This document shows positions 28,219 through 37,441 of a DNA stretch of 57,513 bases, one piece after another. The stretch covers positions 1-57,513 of the forward strand of contig NZ_CACXXB010000013.1 in assembly GCF_902771435.1 (NCBI RefSeq). Direction: 5' to 3'. Positions within the stretch are counted from its first letter, which is position 1, and every line of letters starts with the position of its first letter. The notes under the pieces were generated by a model. It searched no databases. It was not told where the DNA came from and saw only the letters and a list, made by a program, of their open reading frames with translations. Source of the DNA: an uncultured Methanobrevibacter sp. (lineage in GTDB: Archaea > Methanobacteriota > Methanobacteria > Methanobacteriales > Methanobacteriaceae). The position numbers were made by a program, and so were the translations under genes.

Positions 28219-28641
28219 TTCAATGGTCACTTTATTCATTTTGTCGCCTTGGCGTATAGCATCAACGACATCCTGGCCTTTGATAACTTGACCGAATACG
28301 GTGTGCACTCCGTCTAAGTGTGGTTGTGGAGAGTGAGTGATAAAGAACTGGCTTCCACCTGTGTCTTTACCTGCATGTGCCATTGATAATGCACCGGTAC
28401 CGTGTTTGTGTGGATTTCCTTCAGTTTCACATTTGATGGTGTAACCTGGTCCTCCAGTTCCGTTTCCTATAGGGCATCCTCCTTGGATTACAAAGTTAGG
28501 AATAACTCTGTGGAAGGTTAGTCCGTCGTAAAATCCTTCATTAGCTAATTTTTCAAAGTTAGCTACAGTTCCAGGTGCTTCATTTGGGAATAATTCTAAT
28601 TCGATATTTCCTTTATCAGTTTCGATTATTGCGACTTTCAT
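28210..28641 (-). CDS. Peptidyl-prolyl cis-trans isomerase, cyclophilin type
   Basis: 143-residue cytosolic prolyl isomerase of the short prokaryotic cyclophilin type. Conserved active-site residues: [38 protein letters not shown]. The start is ATG 28641 preceded by AGGTGAAA. Divergent from argD. Confidence 0.96.
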   Translation of the reverse strand: MKVAIIETDKGNIELELFPNEAPGTVANFEKLANEGFYDGLTFHRVIPNFVIQGGCPIGNGTGGPGYTIKCETEGNPHKHGTGALSMAHAGKDTGGSQFFITHSPQPHLDGVHTVFGQVIKGQDVVDAIRQGDKMNKVTIEER

Positions 28642-28714
28642 CTTTTCACCTAATTTTTAAATAATACTAATACTATAAATATTAATGATTAAATAGTTTA
28701 TGGAAATGATTATT

Positions 28715-29875
28715 ATGAATACACAGGAATTAATTAAAATTGAAGATGATTATTTCATAAACACTTTCACCAGACAGCCAGTTGTACTTGACCATGGTGA
28801 AGGTGTTAAAGTAACAGACATCGACGGAAATGAATATTTGGATATGTTTGCAGGTATTGCAGTTAATGCCTTAGGCCACAACCACCCAGCATTAGTCAAA
28901 GCAATACAGGATCAAGCAGAAAAGCTAATTCACATTTCAAGTATTTACTATAATGAACCAGCATTAATCTATGCCAAAAAACTTGTCGACAAAACAAGCT
29001 TCGATAGAATTTTTTATGCAAACAGTGGTGCTGAAGCAAATGAGGGAGCTATCAAGCTAGCAGTTAAATACACAGGTAAAAGTGAAGTTATCTCCACTAT
29101 CGATTCATTCCACGGAAGAACAATAATGACACTTGCGGCAACAGGTCATGATGAATATCATGAGCCTTTTAAATGCATTTTGCCAAAAGGTTTCATCAAT
29201 GTTCCATACAATGATATCGATGCTATCAAAGAGGCTATTACAGAAAATACTGCTGCAATCATCGTTGAACCTGTTCAAGGTGAAGGTGGTGTCAATGTTC
29301 CGGATAATGATTATCTAAAACAAATTGAAGAGCTCTGTCATGAAAATAATATTGTTTTCATTGTTGATGAGGTTCAGACAGGCTTTGGAAGATGCGGAAC
29401 CTTATTCGCTCATGAACTGTTCGATGTAAAACCTGACATAATGACAATGGCTAAGGGTATCGGCGGAGGAGTTCCAATGGGAGGAATCCTTGCAACCGAA
29501 AAAGTGGCCAGTGCATTTGTCCCTGGTGACCATGGAACTACTTTCGGTGGAGGTCCTTTAGTTTGTGCAGCTGCAAACGCAGTATTGGACACTATAGATG
29601 AAGAAAATATATTGGATAATGTCAATGAAGTTGGGGATTACTTTATCGAAGAGCTTAAAAAATTGGATAAGGAAATCATTGCTGATGTAAGAGGTAAAGG
29701 TTTAATGGTTGGTGTCGAACTGACCAAACCTGGAGCTGAATACGTCGACAAATTCAGAGAAGCAGGATTTTTAATAAACTGCACTGCTGGAAATGTCTTG
29801 AGATTCGTTCCACCACTTATAATTACAAAAGACGACATTGATGAATTTGTAAAAGCTGTAGATGAAATATTATAA
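28715..29875 (+). CDS. argD: Acetylornithine aminotransferase
   Basis: 386-residue class III PLP aminotransferase of arginine synthesis (it may also serve other acyl-amino acid steps). Motifs: FYANSGAEANEGAIKLA, SFHGRTIMTLAATGH, VEPVQGEGGVN, IVDEVQTGFGRCG, and the PLP lysine in TMAKGIGGGVPMGG. ATG 28715 (MNTQEL) is chosen because TGATT lies just upstream; an in-frame ATG exists at 28700. It is followed by a zinc-ribbon gene after nine bases. Confidence 0.95.
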   Translation: MNTQELIKIEDDYFINTFTRQPVVLDHGEGVKVTDIDGNEYLDMFAGIAVNALGHNHPALVKAIQDQAEKLIHISSIYYNEPALIYAKKLVDKTSFDRIFYANSGAEANEGAIKLAVKYTGKSEVISTIDSFHGRTIMTLAATGHDEYHEPFKCILPKGFINVPYNDIDAIKEAITENTAAIIVEPVQGEGGVNVPDNDYLKQIEELCHENNIVFIVDEVQTGFGRCGTLFAHELFDVKPDIMTMAKGIGGGVPMGGILATEKVASAFVPGDHGTTFGGGPLVCAAANAVLDTIDEENILDNVNEVGDYFIEELKKLDKEIIADVRGKGLMVGVELTKPGAEYVDKFREAGFLINCTAGNVLRFVPPLIITKDDIDEFVKAVDEIL

Positions 29876-29884
29876 GGTGATAAA

Positions 29885-30586
29885 ATGGGTATCCATACGG
29901 AATATTCTTGTAATGAATGTGGATTTAAACTGGTAGATTCTTCAGATATTTTCTGGATTGACGATGAAAAGAAAATTCATGCGGATATGCAAACTGTGGA
30001 TTCCTCTAAAAAATCTTCTGATGCATTGGCTTCTGGAGGAATTTTTAAATATTATTGCTATAACTGCGATAATTACATTTATAATTTTCATGTAACAAGA
30101 AAGTCAAGATTCATATCAAAAGAAGAGATTATCCAGCTTGTTGAAGGTTTGGATGACAATATAAAGATCATCGATTTTGACAACAGGTTCCAAAGCTGCA
30201 TTCACTGTCGTCAGGACGTGCCCTTAAAATCCGAAAAGTCATTTGCTATTGATAACAAAGGTGAATTCTTCATTGAAGATTCACTGTATAATGATTTTGA
30301 TAGCAAGCAGTTTGATTTTTCAGGCAAATACTATGGATATTACTGTAATGATTGTAAAAAACAAATCAATAAATTTGTTATTCTGGAAAACAATGCAAAT
30401 TTAAATGATTCATTGATTAAGGAAATCCTTCATGATCATACCAATGATTTAACAGTTTACATTAATGATACCTTTTTAGTTTGCCCTAACTGTGATGACG
30501 AGCTTCAGGTTTTAGGCGAATCATCAACATGTCCAAAATGTAGAGTGGGATTATTGACTATAGAAAATCAAACTTTGTTTGATTAA
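29885..30586 (+). CDS. Multi-zinc-ribbon protein of unknown function
   Basis: 233 residues with five CxxC-type knuckles: CNECG (9), CYNC (~58), CIHC (~105), CNDC (~154) and, at the end, CPNCDDEL with CPKC. The spacing suggests two or three zinc ribbons separated by acidic linkers. Good ribosome binding site (AGGTGAT). Probably co-transcribed with argD. I do not recognise the family. Its stop overlaps the convergent nudix stop by four bases. Confidence 0.8.
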   Translation: MGIHTEYSCNECGFKLVDSSDIFWIDDEKKIHADMQTVDSSKKSSDALASGGIFKYYCYNCDNYIYNFHVTRKSRFISKEEIIQLVEGLDDNIKIIDFDNRFQSCIHCRQDVPLKSEKSFAIDNKGEFFIEDSLYNDFDSKQFDFSGKYYGYYCNDCKKQINKFVILENNANLNDSLIKEILHDHTNDLTVYINDTFLVCPNCDDELQVLGESSTCPKCRVGLLTIENQTLFD

Positions 30587-30987
30587 ATATCCCAATTTCT
30601 TTTTTTTAACACTTTATTTAGGGATGTTGAAATCTCTAAACTTTTTAATTTTTCAAGACTGGCCCACATCCACTCGGTGTGCTCGTCGCTAATTTTAATT
30701 TCGCCTGTAACATTGCATAGATACATCATAATCTGCACGGTTCTTTTGTGCTGGTAATCGTTTTGGATAGCTTCTGCAAAGTCACCAAGTTCCACATCCA
30801 GGTTGGTTTCCTCTTTGATTTCACGGACAAGCGCATCAGCAAAGAATTCTCCCGGCTCTACTTTACCTCCCGGCAATTCCCACATTTCAGGGTCAGTTCT
30901 GCTTTTTGGATGTCTTTTCACTATTAAAATTTCATTCTCATCATTTTTGATTATTCCGCGCACAGTTAATCCATATGGTTTTTTCAT
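30583..30987 (-). CDS. NUDIX hydrolase (MutT-like)
   Basis: 134-residue protein. Nudix box GGKVEPGEFFADALVREIKE followed by ETNLDV. The preceding ILIVKRHPKSRTDPEMWELPGG is typical of MutT/8-oxo-dGTPase-like nudix proteins, though it may act on other nucleotides. ATG 30987 (MKKPYG) follows GTGATTG and is preferred over GTG 30996. Confidence 0.9.
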   Translation of the reverse strand: MKKPYGLTVRGIIKNDENEILIVKRHPKSRTDPEMWELPGGKVEPGEFFADALVREIKEETNLDVELGDFAEAIQNDYQHKRTVQIMMYLCNVTGEIKISDEHTEWMWASLEKLKSLEISTSLNKVLKKRNWDI

Positions 30988-31118
30988 TTCAATCACTGTT
31001 TTTTTAGTTTATTTGTATTATTTAATAAATTTAATCGGCAAAATCTTTTCCTTCACTAGTTTTAAATAGATTAAAATAAATAAATAAATATATAATGTAA
31101 CTTTTTAGGAGTTTTATT

Positions 31119-32402
31119 ATGGATTTAAATATTAAAGTCAACGATAAAAACCACTTGGATATTGGTGGTGCAGATGCATGCGATATTGCAGAAGAATTTG
31201 GAACTCCAACCTATGTAATTGATGAAGCCAGGATAAGGGATAACTATAACAGATTTTATAGTGCATTTTCAAAATATTATCCTGATTTTAAAGTATTTTA
31301 TGCATGTAAAGCAAATACCAACCTTGCAGTAATGAAAATTTTGGAGTCTGAAGGTTGTTGTATTGATGCAGTTTCACCTGGAGAAGTTCACATAGCTAAA
31401 TTGATCGGATTTTCAGGTGACAGAATATTGTTTACAGGAAACAACATTACCAACGATGAGTTAAAATTTGTCCACGATGAAGGTGCAGTTTTAAACATCG
31501 ATTCAGTCTCAGCACTTAAAAGATTAGCTAAAGTTGTTGACCCTGAAGGTTTGAAAATTTCATTCAGAGTCAACCCAATGGTAGGTGCAGGTCACCACGA
31601 CCACTGTATTACCGGTGGAGTAATGAGTAAATTCGGTATAATGGATAATGAAGCCGTAGAAGTATACACATTGGCTAAAGAATTAGGATTCAACCCTGTT
31701 GGTATGCACTCCCACATCGGTTCAGGCATCCTTGATCCGGAACCGTTTAAATTGGCTGTCGAGTCCACAATGGATATTGCAGGTAAAGTGCATCAGGAAG
31801 CTGGAATTGACTTTGAATTTGTCGATTTCGGTGGAGGTGTAGGAATTCCATACACTCCGGAAGAAAATGTCGTGGATTTGGATAAATTTGCTGAAGTCAA
31901 TATAGGCCTATTCAAAGAAAAATTAGAACAGTATGGTATGGGAAATCCAACAATGTATCTGGAACCTGGAAGATATCTGGTCGGAGATGCAAGTGTCCTT
32001 CTTGTAACTGTAAACAGCATAAAACAAAGTTACAGAAAATTCATAGGCGTAGATGGAGGATTCCACACACTTTTAAGGCCTGCAATGTATGAGTCATACC
32101 ATCACATTGTTGATGCAAGCAAAATGGATGCTCCAATTACTCAGGAAGTGGACATTGCCGGTAACGTATGTGAATCCGGAGACTTATTTGCACGTGACAG
32201 ACCAATGCCTGATGTAGAGGAAGGCGACGTGTTAGGTATCTTAAATGCTGGTGCATATGGATTTACAATGTCATCCAACTATAACTCAAGACCTTTAACC
32301 TCTGAAGTATTGGTAACCGATGGCAAATGTAATCTTGTACGTGAAAGACAAACCTTTGAAGATTTATATGCAAAACAACGCATTCCACCACACTTAAAAT
32401 AA
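31119..32402 (+). CDS. lysA: Diaminopimelate decarboxylase
   Basis: 427-residue PLP enzyme for the last step of lysine synthesis. Motifs: [10 protein letters not shown] (PLP lysine), [46 protein letters not shown] and [20 protein letters not shown] lies eight bases upstream of the start. Followed after 10 bases by dapF, so the pair forms a lysine operon. Confidence 0.97.
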   Translation: MDLNIKVNDKNHLDIGGADACDIAEEFGTPTYVIDEARIRDNYNRFYSAFSKYYPDFKVFYACKANTNLAVMKILESEGCCIDAVSPGEVHIAKLIGFSGDRILFTGNNITNDELKFVHDEGAVLNIDSVSALKRLAKVVDPEGLKISFRVNPMVGAGHHDHCITGGVMSKFGIMDNEAVEVYTLAKELGFNPVGMHSHIGSGILDPEPFKLAVESTMDIAGKVHQEAGIDFEFVDFGGGVGIPYTPEENVVDLDKFAEVNIGLFKEKLEQYGMGNPTMYLEPGRYLVGDASVLLVTVNSIKQSYRKFIGVDGGFHTLLRPAMYESYHHIVDASKMDAPITQEVDIAGNVCESGDLFARDRPMPDVEEGDVLGILNAGAYGFTMSSNYNSRPLTSEVLVTDGKCNLVRERQTFEDLYAKQRIPPHLK

Positions 32403-32412
32403 AGTTGATATT

Positions 32413-33273
32413 ATGGTTGATTTAAAAGGATTAAAATTTTCAAAAATGCATGGGATAGGCAATGACTTTCCAATAATCGATGAAAGTAAAGGGGAAGTCA
32501 TTCCTGAAGCGGACAAGCCAGAGGCATGCAGAATTTTATGCCACAGAAATTTTGGTGTTGGCGGTGACGGAGTATTGTTTGTAGAACCGTCTGAAGTAGC
32601 TGACATTGGATATAGAATGTTTAATCCGGACGGAAGCGAAGCTGAAATGTGCGGAAATGGTATAAGATGTTTCGGAGATTTTGTCTACAGAAAAGGCATT
32701 TTAAAACAGGAAAAAATGACTGTAGAAACAAGAGCCGGAATAAAAACCATTGAAATTACATTGGAAAATGATGAACCGGTCTTATTTAAGGTGGATATGG
32801 GTTTATCAACTTTTAAAACTCCTGAAATTCCAATGACTGCCGATGTTGATGAATTTTTGGATGGTGAATTGGAAGTTTTGGACACTACATTTAATGTGAC
32901 TGCAATCAGTGTCGGAAACCCTCATGCAATAATCTTCGTTGATGATGTTGATGCTGTTGACATTAACAAGTACGGCCCTGCCATTGAAGCCCATGAAGTT
33001 TTCCCTGAAAAAATCAATGTACACTTTGTTGAGGTAATCTCTGAAAACGAAGGTAAAATGATCACCTGGGAAAGGGGCGCTGGCGTAACACTTGCATGTG
33101 GTACTGGAGCTACTTCCACAGCTATTTCCGGTTACAAGCTAGGCTTATTTGACAGTAAAATTTTACTTCACCTGCCTGGCGGCGACTTAAACTTTACAGT
33201 TTATGAAAAAGAAGATGCTCTTGGAGCCTTCATGGAAGGTCCTGCAGAGCTTGTTTTCGATGGGGAATTTTAA
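32413..33273 (+). CDS. dapF: Diaminopimelate epimerase
   Basis: 286-residue enzyme that converts LL- to meso-diaminopimelate. KMHGIGNDFPII at the start, first catalytic cysteine in EAEMCGNGIRC, second in LACGTGATSTA. Downstream partner of lysA. Its stop lies inside a GGGGA/TCCCC hairpin. Confidence 0.97.
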   Translation: MVDLKGLKFSKMHGIGNDFPIIDESKGEVIPEADKPEACRILCHRNFGVGGDGVLFVEPSEVADIGYRMFNPDGSEAEMCGNGIRCFGDFVYRKGILKQEKMTVETRAGIKTIEITLENDEPVLFKVDMGLSTFKTPEIPMTADVDEFLDGELEVLDTTFNVTAISVGNPHAIIFVDDVDAVDINKYGPAIEAHEVFPEKINVHFVEVISENEGKMITWERGAGVTLACGTGATSTAISGYKLGLFDSKILLHLPGGDLNFTVYEKEDALGAFMEGPAELVFDGEF

Positions 33274-33278
33274 TCCCC
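33262..33278 (+). terminator. Hairpin spanning the dapF stop codon
   Basis: GGGGA (33262-33266), loop ATTTTAA, TCCCC (33274-33278), then TTTTC and further T-rich sequence. The TAA stop (33271-33273) is in the loop. Confidence 0.5.
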
Positions 33279-33282
33279 TTTT

Positions 33283-33441
33283 CTATCTATTTTTTCTATA
33301 CAATCCCAATGCGATGTCAACTATCGCAAGTATAATAATTAAAATTATCCATATGCTTATTGCTTTTCTGAGTATTGCAAATATTATTGCAAGAACTATA
33401 AGTGCTACTCCCACTAAAATTGACATTTTCCATTGTTCCAT
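33283..33441 (-). CDS. Small membrane protein (52 aa)
   Basis: Begins MEQWKMSILVGVALIVLAII and ends IVDIALGLYRKNR, giving two hydrophobic helices separated by LRKAIS. The ATG at 33441 follows GGTGATT at good spacing, which is what supports calling so short an ORF. It is convergent with dapF and lies upstream of the HemK-family gene. Function unknown. Confidence 0.65.
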   Translation of the reverse strand: MEQWKMSILVGVALIVLAIIFAILRKAISIWIILIIILAIVDIALGLYRKNR

Positions 33442-33455
33442 ATTTAATCACCTTT

Positions 33456-34040
33456 TTATATTTTATAACCATTTATTAATGTAATATCTTCAAAAAAGAA
33501 GTGTTCGGAAGCTGCAATTTCAGCTATAAATCCTAATTCATCCAGCATATCCAGGGTTTTCTCGTTATCTGAAAATGAAGACTGAATTAGCTGTACAGTT
33601 CCACCATCATTTAAATGATTTGGCACTTCATTTAAAAATAAATCAATAACTTTCCTTCCATTTAATCCACCATCAAATGCATAATTTAAATTGCTGTCAA
33701 TAACTTCATCTTCTTCAGTAGGTAGATATGGAGTATTAAACAAAACTACATCAAACTTTCTATTTTTCACAGGCTCGAATAGATTTCCGAATAGGATTTC
33801 AATATTTTCAATGCCGTTTGCCTGAAAGTTTTTTCTTGCAAGTTCGCATGCGTCAAAATTGATGTCTGTCACTGTTATCTTATCCGTTAATTTTGATGCA
33901 TACATTGCAACAATTCCGGATCCCGTACCAATTTCCAAAACGCTTTGACCTTCTTTGATTAGTAAATTTTCAGCTAGCAAATAACTGTCTTCAGCTGGAA
34001 TATAAACATTATCATCATTATTTATAATAAATTCACTCAT
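33456..34040 (-). CDS. HemK/PrmC-family (archaeal Mtq2-like) protein methyltransferase
   Basis: 194-residue SAM-dependent methyltransferase. Motif I VLEIGTGSGIVAMYA, motif II TDINFDACELARKN, and the catalytic-loop NTPYLP in place of the canonical NPPY. Archaeal members methylate the GGQ glutamine of release factor aRF1. The N-terminal YIPAEDSYLLAENL is typical of this short archaeal group. Five bases after ksgA, same operon. Confidence 0.88.
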   Translation of the reverse strand: MSEFIINNDDNVYIPAEDSYLLAENLLIKEGQSVLEIGTGSGIVAMYASKLTDKITVTDINFDACELARKNFQANGIENIEILFGNLFEPVKNRKFDVVLFNTPYLPTEEDEVIDSNLNYAFDGGLNGRKVIDLFLNEVPNHLNDGGTVQLIQSSFSDNEKTLDMLDELGFIAEIAASEHFFFEDITLINGYKI

Positions 34041-34045
34041 ATTAT

Positions 34046-34918
34046 CTACTCATTCAAAATTGAATTCAACTCTTTTGATAAAAACAGTATCTCTTCGGGT
34101 TTGATGGCTATTACTCTCTTTTTAAGATATTCATTTAGCTCATCATCTTCAATCCGGTTTATTTTTTCTTTCATTTCTTTCTTGTCGAGATTGCAGATTA
34201 CATGCCTTGAATCGATCAGTGCATTTCTGATTTTTTTGTTTCTGTGCTGGAACAGCGCTTTTGTAAAATTGGAATATATCTTAAAGTCCTCTTCTGATAT
34301 TTTATTTTCCTTTGGGGTCAGCTTAACGACGGTCGAATCTATTTTCGGTTTCGGCAAAAAGCTTTCTGAACTGACATCTGTTAATGTTTCAACATCACAT
34401 TTAAAATACAGCATTGCAGACAGTCTGGAATAGTCTTTTGTCCCGACGGCACCGTTCATACGTCTTGCAAACTCTTTTTGATACATTAAAATAGCAAGGT
34501 CAAAATCATAGTTTAAAAATTTAAAGGTGATTGGTGATGAAATTTGATAAGGTAGATTTGAGATGATCTTATTGAATTTGGGAAAATCAACATTTAAGGC
34601 ATCATCGTTAATTAATTCTACGTTATCTATTTTTTCTTTCTTTAGTCTTTCTCTTAGTATTTTGGCTATATTTGAATCTTGTTCAATAGCTATTACTTTT
34701 CCAGCTTTTTTGGCAAGTTCAATTGTTAGTGTTCCTATCCCAGTTCCTATCTCCAGCACAACATCGTCTTCATTGAGATTTCCAAAGTTAATTATCTGGT
34801 CCCTTTTATTTTTATCAATCAAATAATTCTGACCGAGATTTTTATTTAACTTTATCCCATATTGATTCAAGATGATTTTCGTTGTTTTTGACAGGGATTG
34901 GGAAGATTCACTATTCAA
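34046..34918 (-). CDS. ksgA: 16S rRNA dimethyladenosine transferase
   Basis: 290-residue RsmA/KsgA (Dim1) enzyme. LGQNYLIDKNKRDQI, VLEIGTGIGTLTIELA (SAM site), VELINDDALNVD, ISNLPYQISSPITF (catalytic NLPY), and FLPKPKIDSTVV. The start is a TTG at 34918 supported by GTGAT just upstream; no in-frame ATG precedes the conserved LGQNY region. Follows DUF655 by eight bases. Confidence 0.95.
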   Translation of the reverse strand: MNSESSQSLSKTTKIILNQYGIKLNKNLGQNYLIDKNKRDQIINFGNLNEDDVVLEIGTGIGTLTIELAKKAGKVIAIEQDSNIAKILRERLKKEKIDNVELINDDALNVDFPKFNKIISNLPYQISSPITFKFLNYDFDLAILMYQKEFARRMNGAVGTKDYSRLSAMLYFKCDVETLTDVSSESFLPKPKIDSTVVKLTPKENKISEEDFKIYSNFTKALFQHRNKKIRNALIDSRHVICNLDKKEMKEKINRIEDDELNEYLKKRVIAIKPEEILFLSKELNSILNE

Positions 34919-34926
34919 TTTATCAC

Positions 34927-35559
34927 TTATTTTGAATTCCTAGGTCTTCTTGGAGCTTGTGTAAATAGATAATATTTACGTTTACCTCTTCTAACTATAG
35001 AAGTATCTAATTCTTGTTTTACTCTATTAACAATCATTCCTGCAGGATCTGTTAAAGTAGGAAGCCTTTTAGTTATGTCTTCAAAGCTTTCGAACGGTTT
35101 TTCTTCTCTTGCTTTAATAATGTCCCACATGTATTTTTTTCCAATTCCCGGAATTAACTCTAAAGAATGGAGTCTTGTACTTAATGAATCTGCAGTATTG
35201 AAAAATTCAACAAATTTTTCTTCATTTGCTTCCACAATTTCACGAATAGCATATTCTAATTCTATTCTACTTGTTGCAGTTAGATTTTCAAAATTTAATT
35301 TACCTAAGACCCTATATATCTTATCTCTCTTTCCTTTTCCGATATATACGGTATCCTGGATATCTAAATCCACTCCAGTTTTAGGAGCTAATTCTAGTAA
35401 AGTGAACTGTTCTGTACCAATAGCTTGAGCAATAGCTTTTCCACCAAATTTGGACATGTCTGATTTAACATATCCTCTACTTAAATAATCAAGTATAACA
35501 GCATATTCTTCTTTTTTTACTGCTGGTGTTTTATTTTTTTTGTTTTTATTTTTATCCAT
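34927..35559 (-). CDS. DUF655 family protein
   Basis: 210-residue archaeal protein with a lysine-rich N-terminus, an S1/OB-like strand region (VDLDIQDTVYIGKGKRDKIYRVLG) and a helix-hairpin-helix segment (ELIPGIGKKYMWDIIKAREEKPF), ending KYYLFTQAPRRPRNSK. DUF655 is conserved between rpoF and ksgA in methanogens and presumed to bind RNA; its exact role is not known. ATG 35559 follows GTGATAACT. Confidence 0.92.
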   Translation of the reverse strand: MDKNKNKKNKTPAVKKEEYAVILDYLSRGYVKSDMSKFGGKAIAQAIGTEQFTLLELAPKTGVDLDIQDTVYIGKGKRDKIYRVLGKLNFENLTATSRIELEYAIREIVEANEEKFVEFFNTADSLSTRLHSLELIPGIGKKYMWDIIKAREEKPFESFEDITKRLPTLTDPAGMIVNRVKQELDTSIVRRGKRKYYLFTQAPRRPRNSK

Positions 35560-35717
35560 AGTTATCACTTCACTATTGTTTTTTGCATGTCAAAAAATAT
35601 TGACCTTAGCTTAACTTATGATTAGTTTTAATTTTTAAATGTAATAAATATATCTAAAAATAGCTAGCAAAATTGCCTTAAAAGTAGTAAATTATATTTT
35701 AAAATAAGAAAAAAGGT

Positions 35718-35736
35718 GAATAGTTAGTAACTATTC
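35718..35736 (-). terminator. Hairpin spanning the rpoF stop codon
   Basis: GAATAGTTA (35718-35726), one base, TAACTATTC (35728-35736). The TAG stop (35731-35733) is in the stem. On the minus strand ACC and a six-T tract follow. Confidence 0.6.
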
Positions 35737-36075
35737 AACAACATCATATTGTTCTAGAAGTTCGAGAATTTTTTTCATTTCTTCGTTGTCAATTTTACTT
35801 GGTTCTTTAGCAAATATCAATCTTAAATCTGCTAAGTCTTCAGGAACTAAATCAACAATATGAACAGCGACTTTAGGTCTTAAGTTAAATTCTTCTTGGA
35901 GTTTTGCAATGATTTCTTGTGAATCTTCAAGAGAGTATCTTTTAAATCTTGCAAGGTGGTTTAAAGTAATGTTCTGTTCATAATTTAATTCATTATCCTC
36001 AGAAAACTCTTCAAGTATCTCTTTAACTTCAACACCTGGAATAGGTTCACTTTCAATAATATTTTTTCCAATCAT
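35731..36075 (-). CDS. rpoF: DNA-directed RNA polymerase subunit F (Rpo4)
   Basis: 114-residue Rpo4, partner of Rpo7 in the polymerase stalk. Motifs: NYEQNITLNHLARFKRYS and the HRDC-like end DLVPEDLADLRLIFAKEP. Five bases after rpl21e, the standard archaeal order. Confidence 0.96.
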   Translation of the reverse strand: MIGKNIIESEPIPGVEVKEILEEFSEDNELNYEQNITLNHLARFKRYSLEDSQEIIAKLQEEFNLRPKVAVHIVDLVPEDLADLRLIFAKEPSKIDNEEMKKILELLEQYDVVE

Positions 36076-36080
36076 AAAAC

Positions 36081-36371
36081 TCAGTTTTGTAATTTTAAGT
36101 GGTCAGGTCTAACGATTAATTCTTTTGCTTTGTTCCCATCTTTTAAGGATACGATGTAAGCTTTACCTTTTTGACCTGTGATTTTTCCGGTTTTACCGTG
36201 GAATCTAGGAGCAGGTTGACCTTTTTGGATAGATGGGTTAATGGTAATGTGAACTAAGTCTCCTTCTTCAAATTTTTGGAGTCTGTTAGTAATTGGGTTG
36301 GTTCTGCCCGGCCTTTGTACTTTAGTCATTTTTTTTCTTGATCTACTTTTTAATCCTCTTGATCTTTGCAT
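36081..36371 (-). CDS. rpl21e: Large ribosomal subunit protein eL21
   Basis: 96-residue basic protein: [37 protein letters not shown] and [15 protein letters not shown] are characteristic of archaeal/eukaryotic L21e. First gene of the rpl21e-rpoF unit. Confidence 0.97.
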   Translation of the reverse strand: MQRSRGLKSRSRKKMTKVQRPGRTNPITNRLQKFEEGDLVHITINPSIQKGQPAPRFHGKTGKITGQKGKAYIVSLKDGNKAKELIVRPDHLKLQN

Positions 36372-36789
36372 TGTATAACCTCTTAAATCAGTTCTTGTCT
36401 GGGTATATAATTATATCTATGTTATCAGCTACCTAGTATTAAAAAAGCCCATAAATACTAGTAACATAGAATGTGAAAATAATTGATTATCATCAGTGAT
36501 ATGATAATATTATATTTTTAGTTTAATGTCATTAATATACTTTTAGTTTTTGTAAGTGATTTGACAAAAGATTTCATGTTAATGTCAAAACAGTTTTGAA
36601 TATGCTGGTGAACCCTGACTTTATGTTTGGAATTATTAAACTGGTCATGTTATGGATGGTGATAACGTTAAAGGATGTATAACAGTTGGTAAGCTCTAAT
36701 CCATGATGGTCTTAAGAAGTAATTTGAAAAAATCAGATTAATGAAATTAAAAAATGTGACTTAAAGTCACATTCTTAAAGAAAAGTTTT
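36372..36789. other. Intergenic region upstream of rpl21e, with long inverted repeat
   Basis: About 418 bases with no ORF I trust. CTATGTTA (36417-36424) and CTAGTATT (36433-36440) pair with AATACTAG (36454-36461) and TAACATAG (36462-36469), giving two eight-bp stems stacked on one side with an eight-base bulge and a 13-base loop. ATATAATTATAT at about 36403-36414 is a TATA candidate for rpl21e, so the inverted repeat lies just upstream of it. 36598-36720 looks less AT-rich than its surroundings and could hold an RNA; I could not identify one. Confidence 0.4.
36759..36779 (-). terminator. Hairpin downstream of the secreted protein gene
   Basis: AATGTGACTT (36759-36768), A, AAGTCACATT (36770-36779). 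On the minus strand it ends with TTTTTT, giving a hairpin plus T-tract 10 bases after the stop of the gene at 36790. Confidence 0.65.
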
Positions 36790-37275
36790 TTATGCTTTTA
36801 ATATAGATTCGAGAGTTTGTTGATCAGGAGAGTTGATTTCAACTATTTTACCATCAACAACATAATCGAAGAGTGTTCTGCCTTCTTTTTCAGTGACGAA
36901 ACCTTGGTGACCTGCAATAGTTTGGTTAGTTGCGTTGTTTACTTTTAAGTCATTAAAGTCACCATCATCAGCAAAGAAAACTTGTACAATGAAGTTGGTT
37001 TCGTTGTTGTAGAATTCAGTACCGGATACTTTACATTTTTCACCAAATGCTTCAGTAGCGTTTGCTACCATCCTAGCGGATTCATTTTCTTTAAATCCAG
37101 CTGGAACTTTGAAATCTATACCTTGTAAACTAAGTTTATCATTATTTATAGATATGTCTCCTCCATCGGAATTTGATTCGCTTCCGAATGAAAAACTAAA
37201 TCCTTCAGCACTAACAGCGCCGATGGAAACCCCAATTGCAATTAATGCAATTAAAACAATTATTATCTTTTTCAT
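36790..37275 (-). CDS. Small secreted protein, paralogue of 11312-11764
   Basis: 161 residues with a signal peptide (MKKIIIVLIALIAIGVSIGA, then VSAEG). A Ser/Gly/Asp-rich spacer precedes the shared domain LSLQGIDFKVPAGF, FIVQVFFADDGDF, NQTIAGHQGFVTEK, FDYVVDGKIVEI. ATG 37275 follows AGGTGG by five bases. It lies downstream of the adhesin gene on the same strand. Surface or extracellular location is inferred; function unknown. Confidence 0.82.
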   Translation of the reverse strand: MKKIIIVLIALIAIGVSIGAVSAEGFSFSFGSESNSDGGDISINNDKLSLQGIDFKVPAGFKENESARMVANATEAFGEKCKVSGTEFYNNETNFIVQVFFADDGDFNDLKVNNATNQTIAGHQGFVTEKEGRTLFDYVVDGKIVEINSPDQQTLESILKA

Positions 37276-37419
37276 AAAAACCACCTATATGTATAACATT
37301 AACATGTTATAATGTTAATTTTGCATTTTATTGTATAAGTAATATTCCATTAGTCTGCAAGAATCTGGTGCACATTAAATGTTTTTTTCGCACATATCAG
37401 ATGTTAAAAAAATAGAAGA

Positions 37420-37441
37420 GTTAGAGAATTATATCTCTAAC
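37420..37441 (-). terminator. Hairpin spanning the adhesin stop codon
   Basis: GTTAGAGA (37420-37427), six bases, TCTCTAAC (37434-37441). The TAG stop (37437-37439) is in the stem. TCTTCTA and a seven-T tract follow on the minus strand. Confidence 0.65.

Noticed and set aside
36610..36681. Short plus-strand ORF beginning MLVNPDFMFG
   Set aside because: Only ~26 codons from its ATG, no ribosome binding site, no context; could be a gene remnant but unsupported.
36598..36720. Possible RNase P RNA, SRP RNA or C/D box RNA in the less AT-rich intergenic segment
   Set aside because: None of the conserved cores of these RNAs was found; GTGATAA and CTGA-like words occur but not in a C/D box arrangement. 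Left as unexplained sequence.
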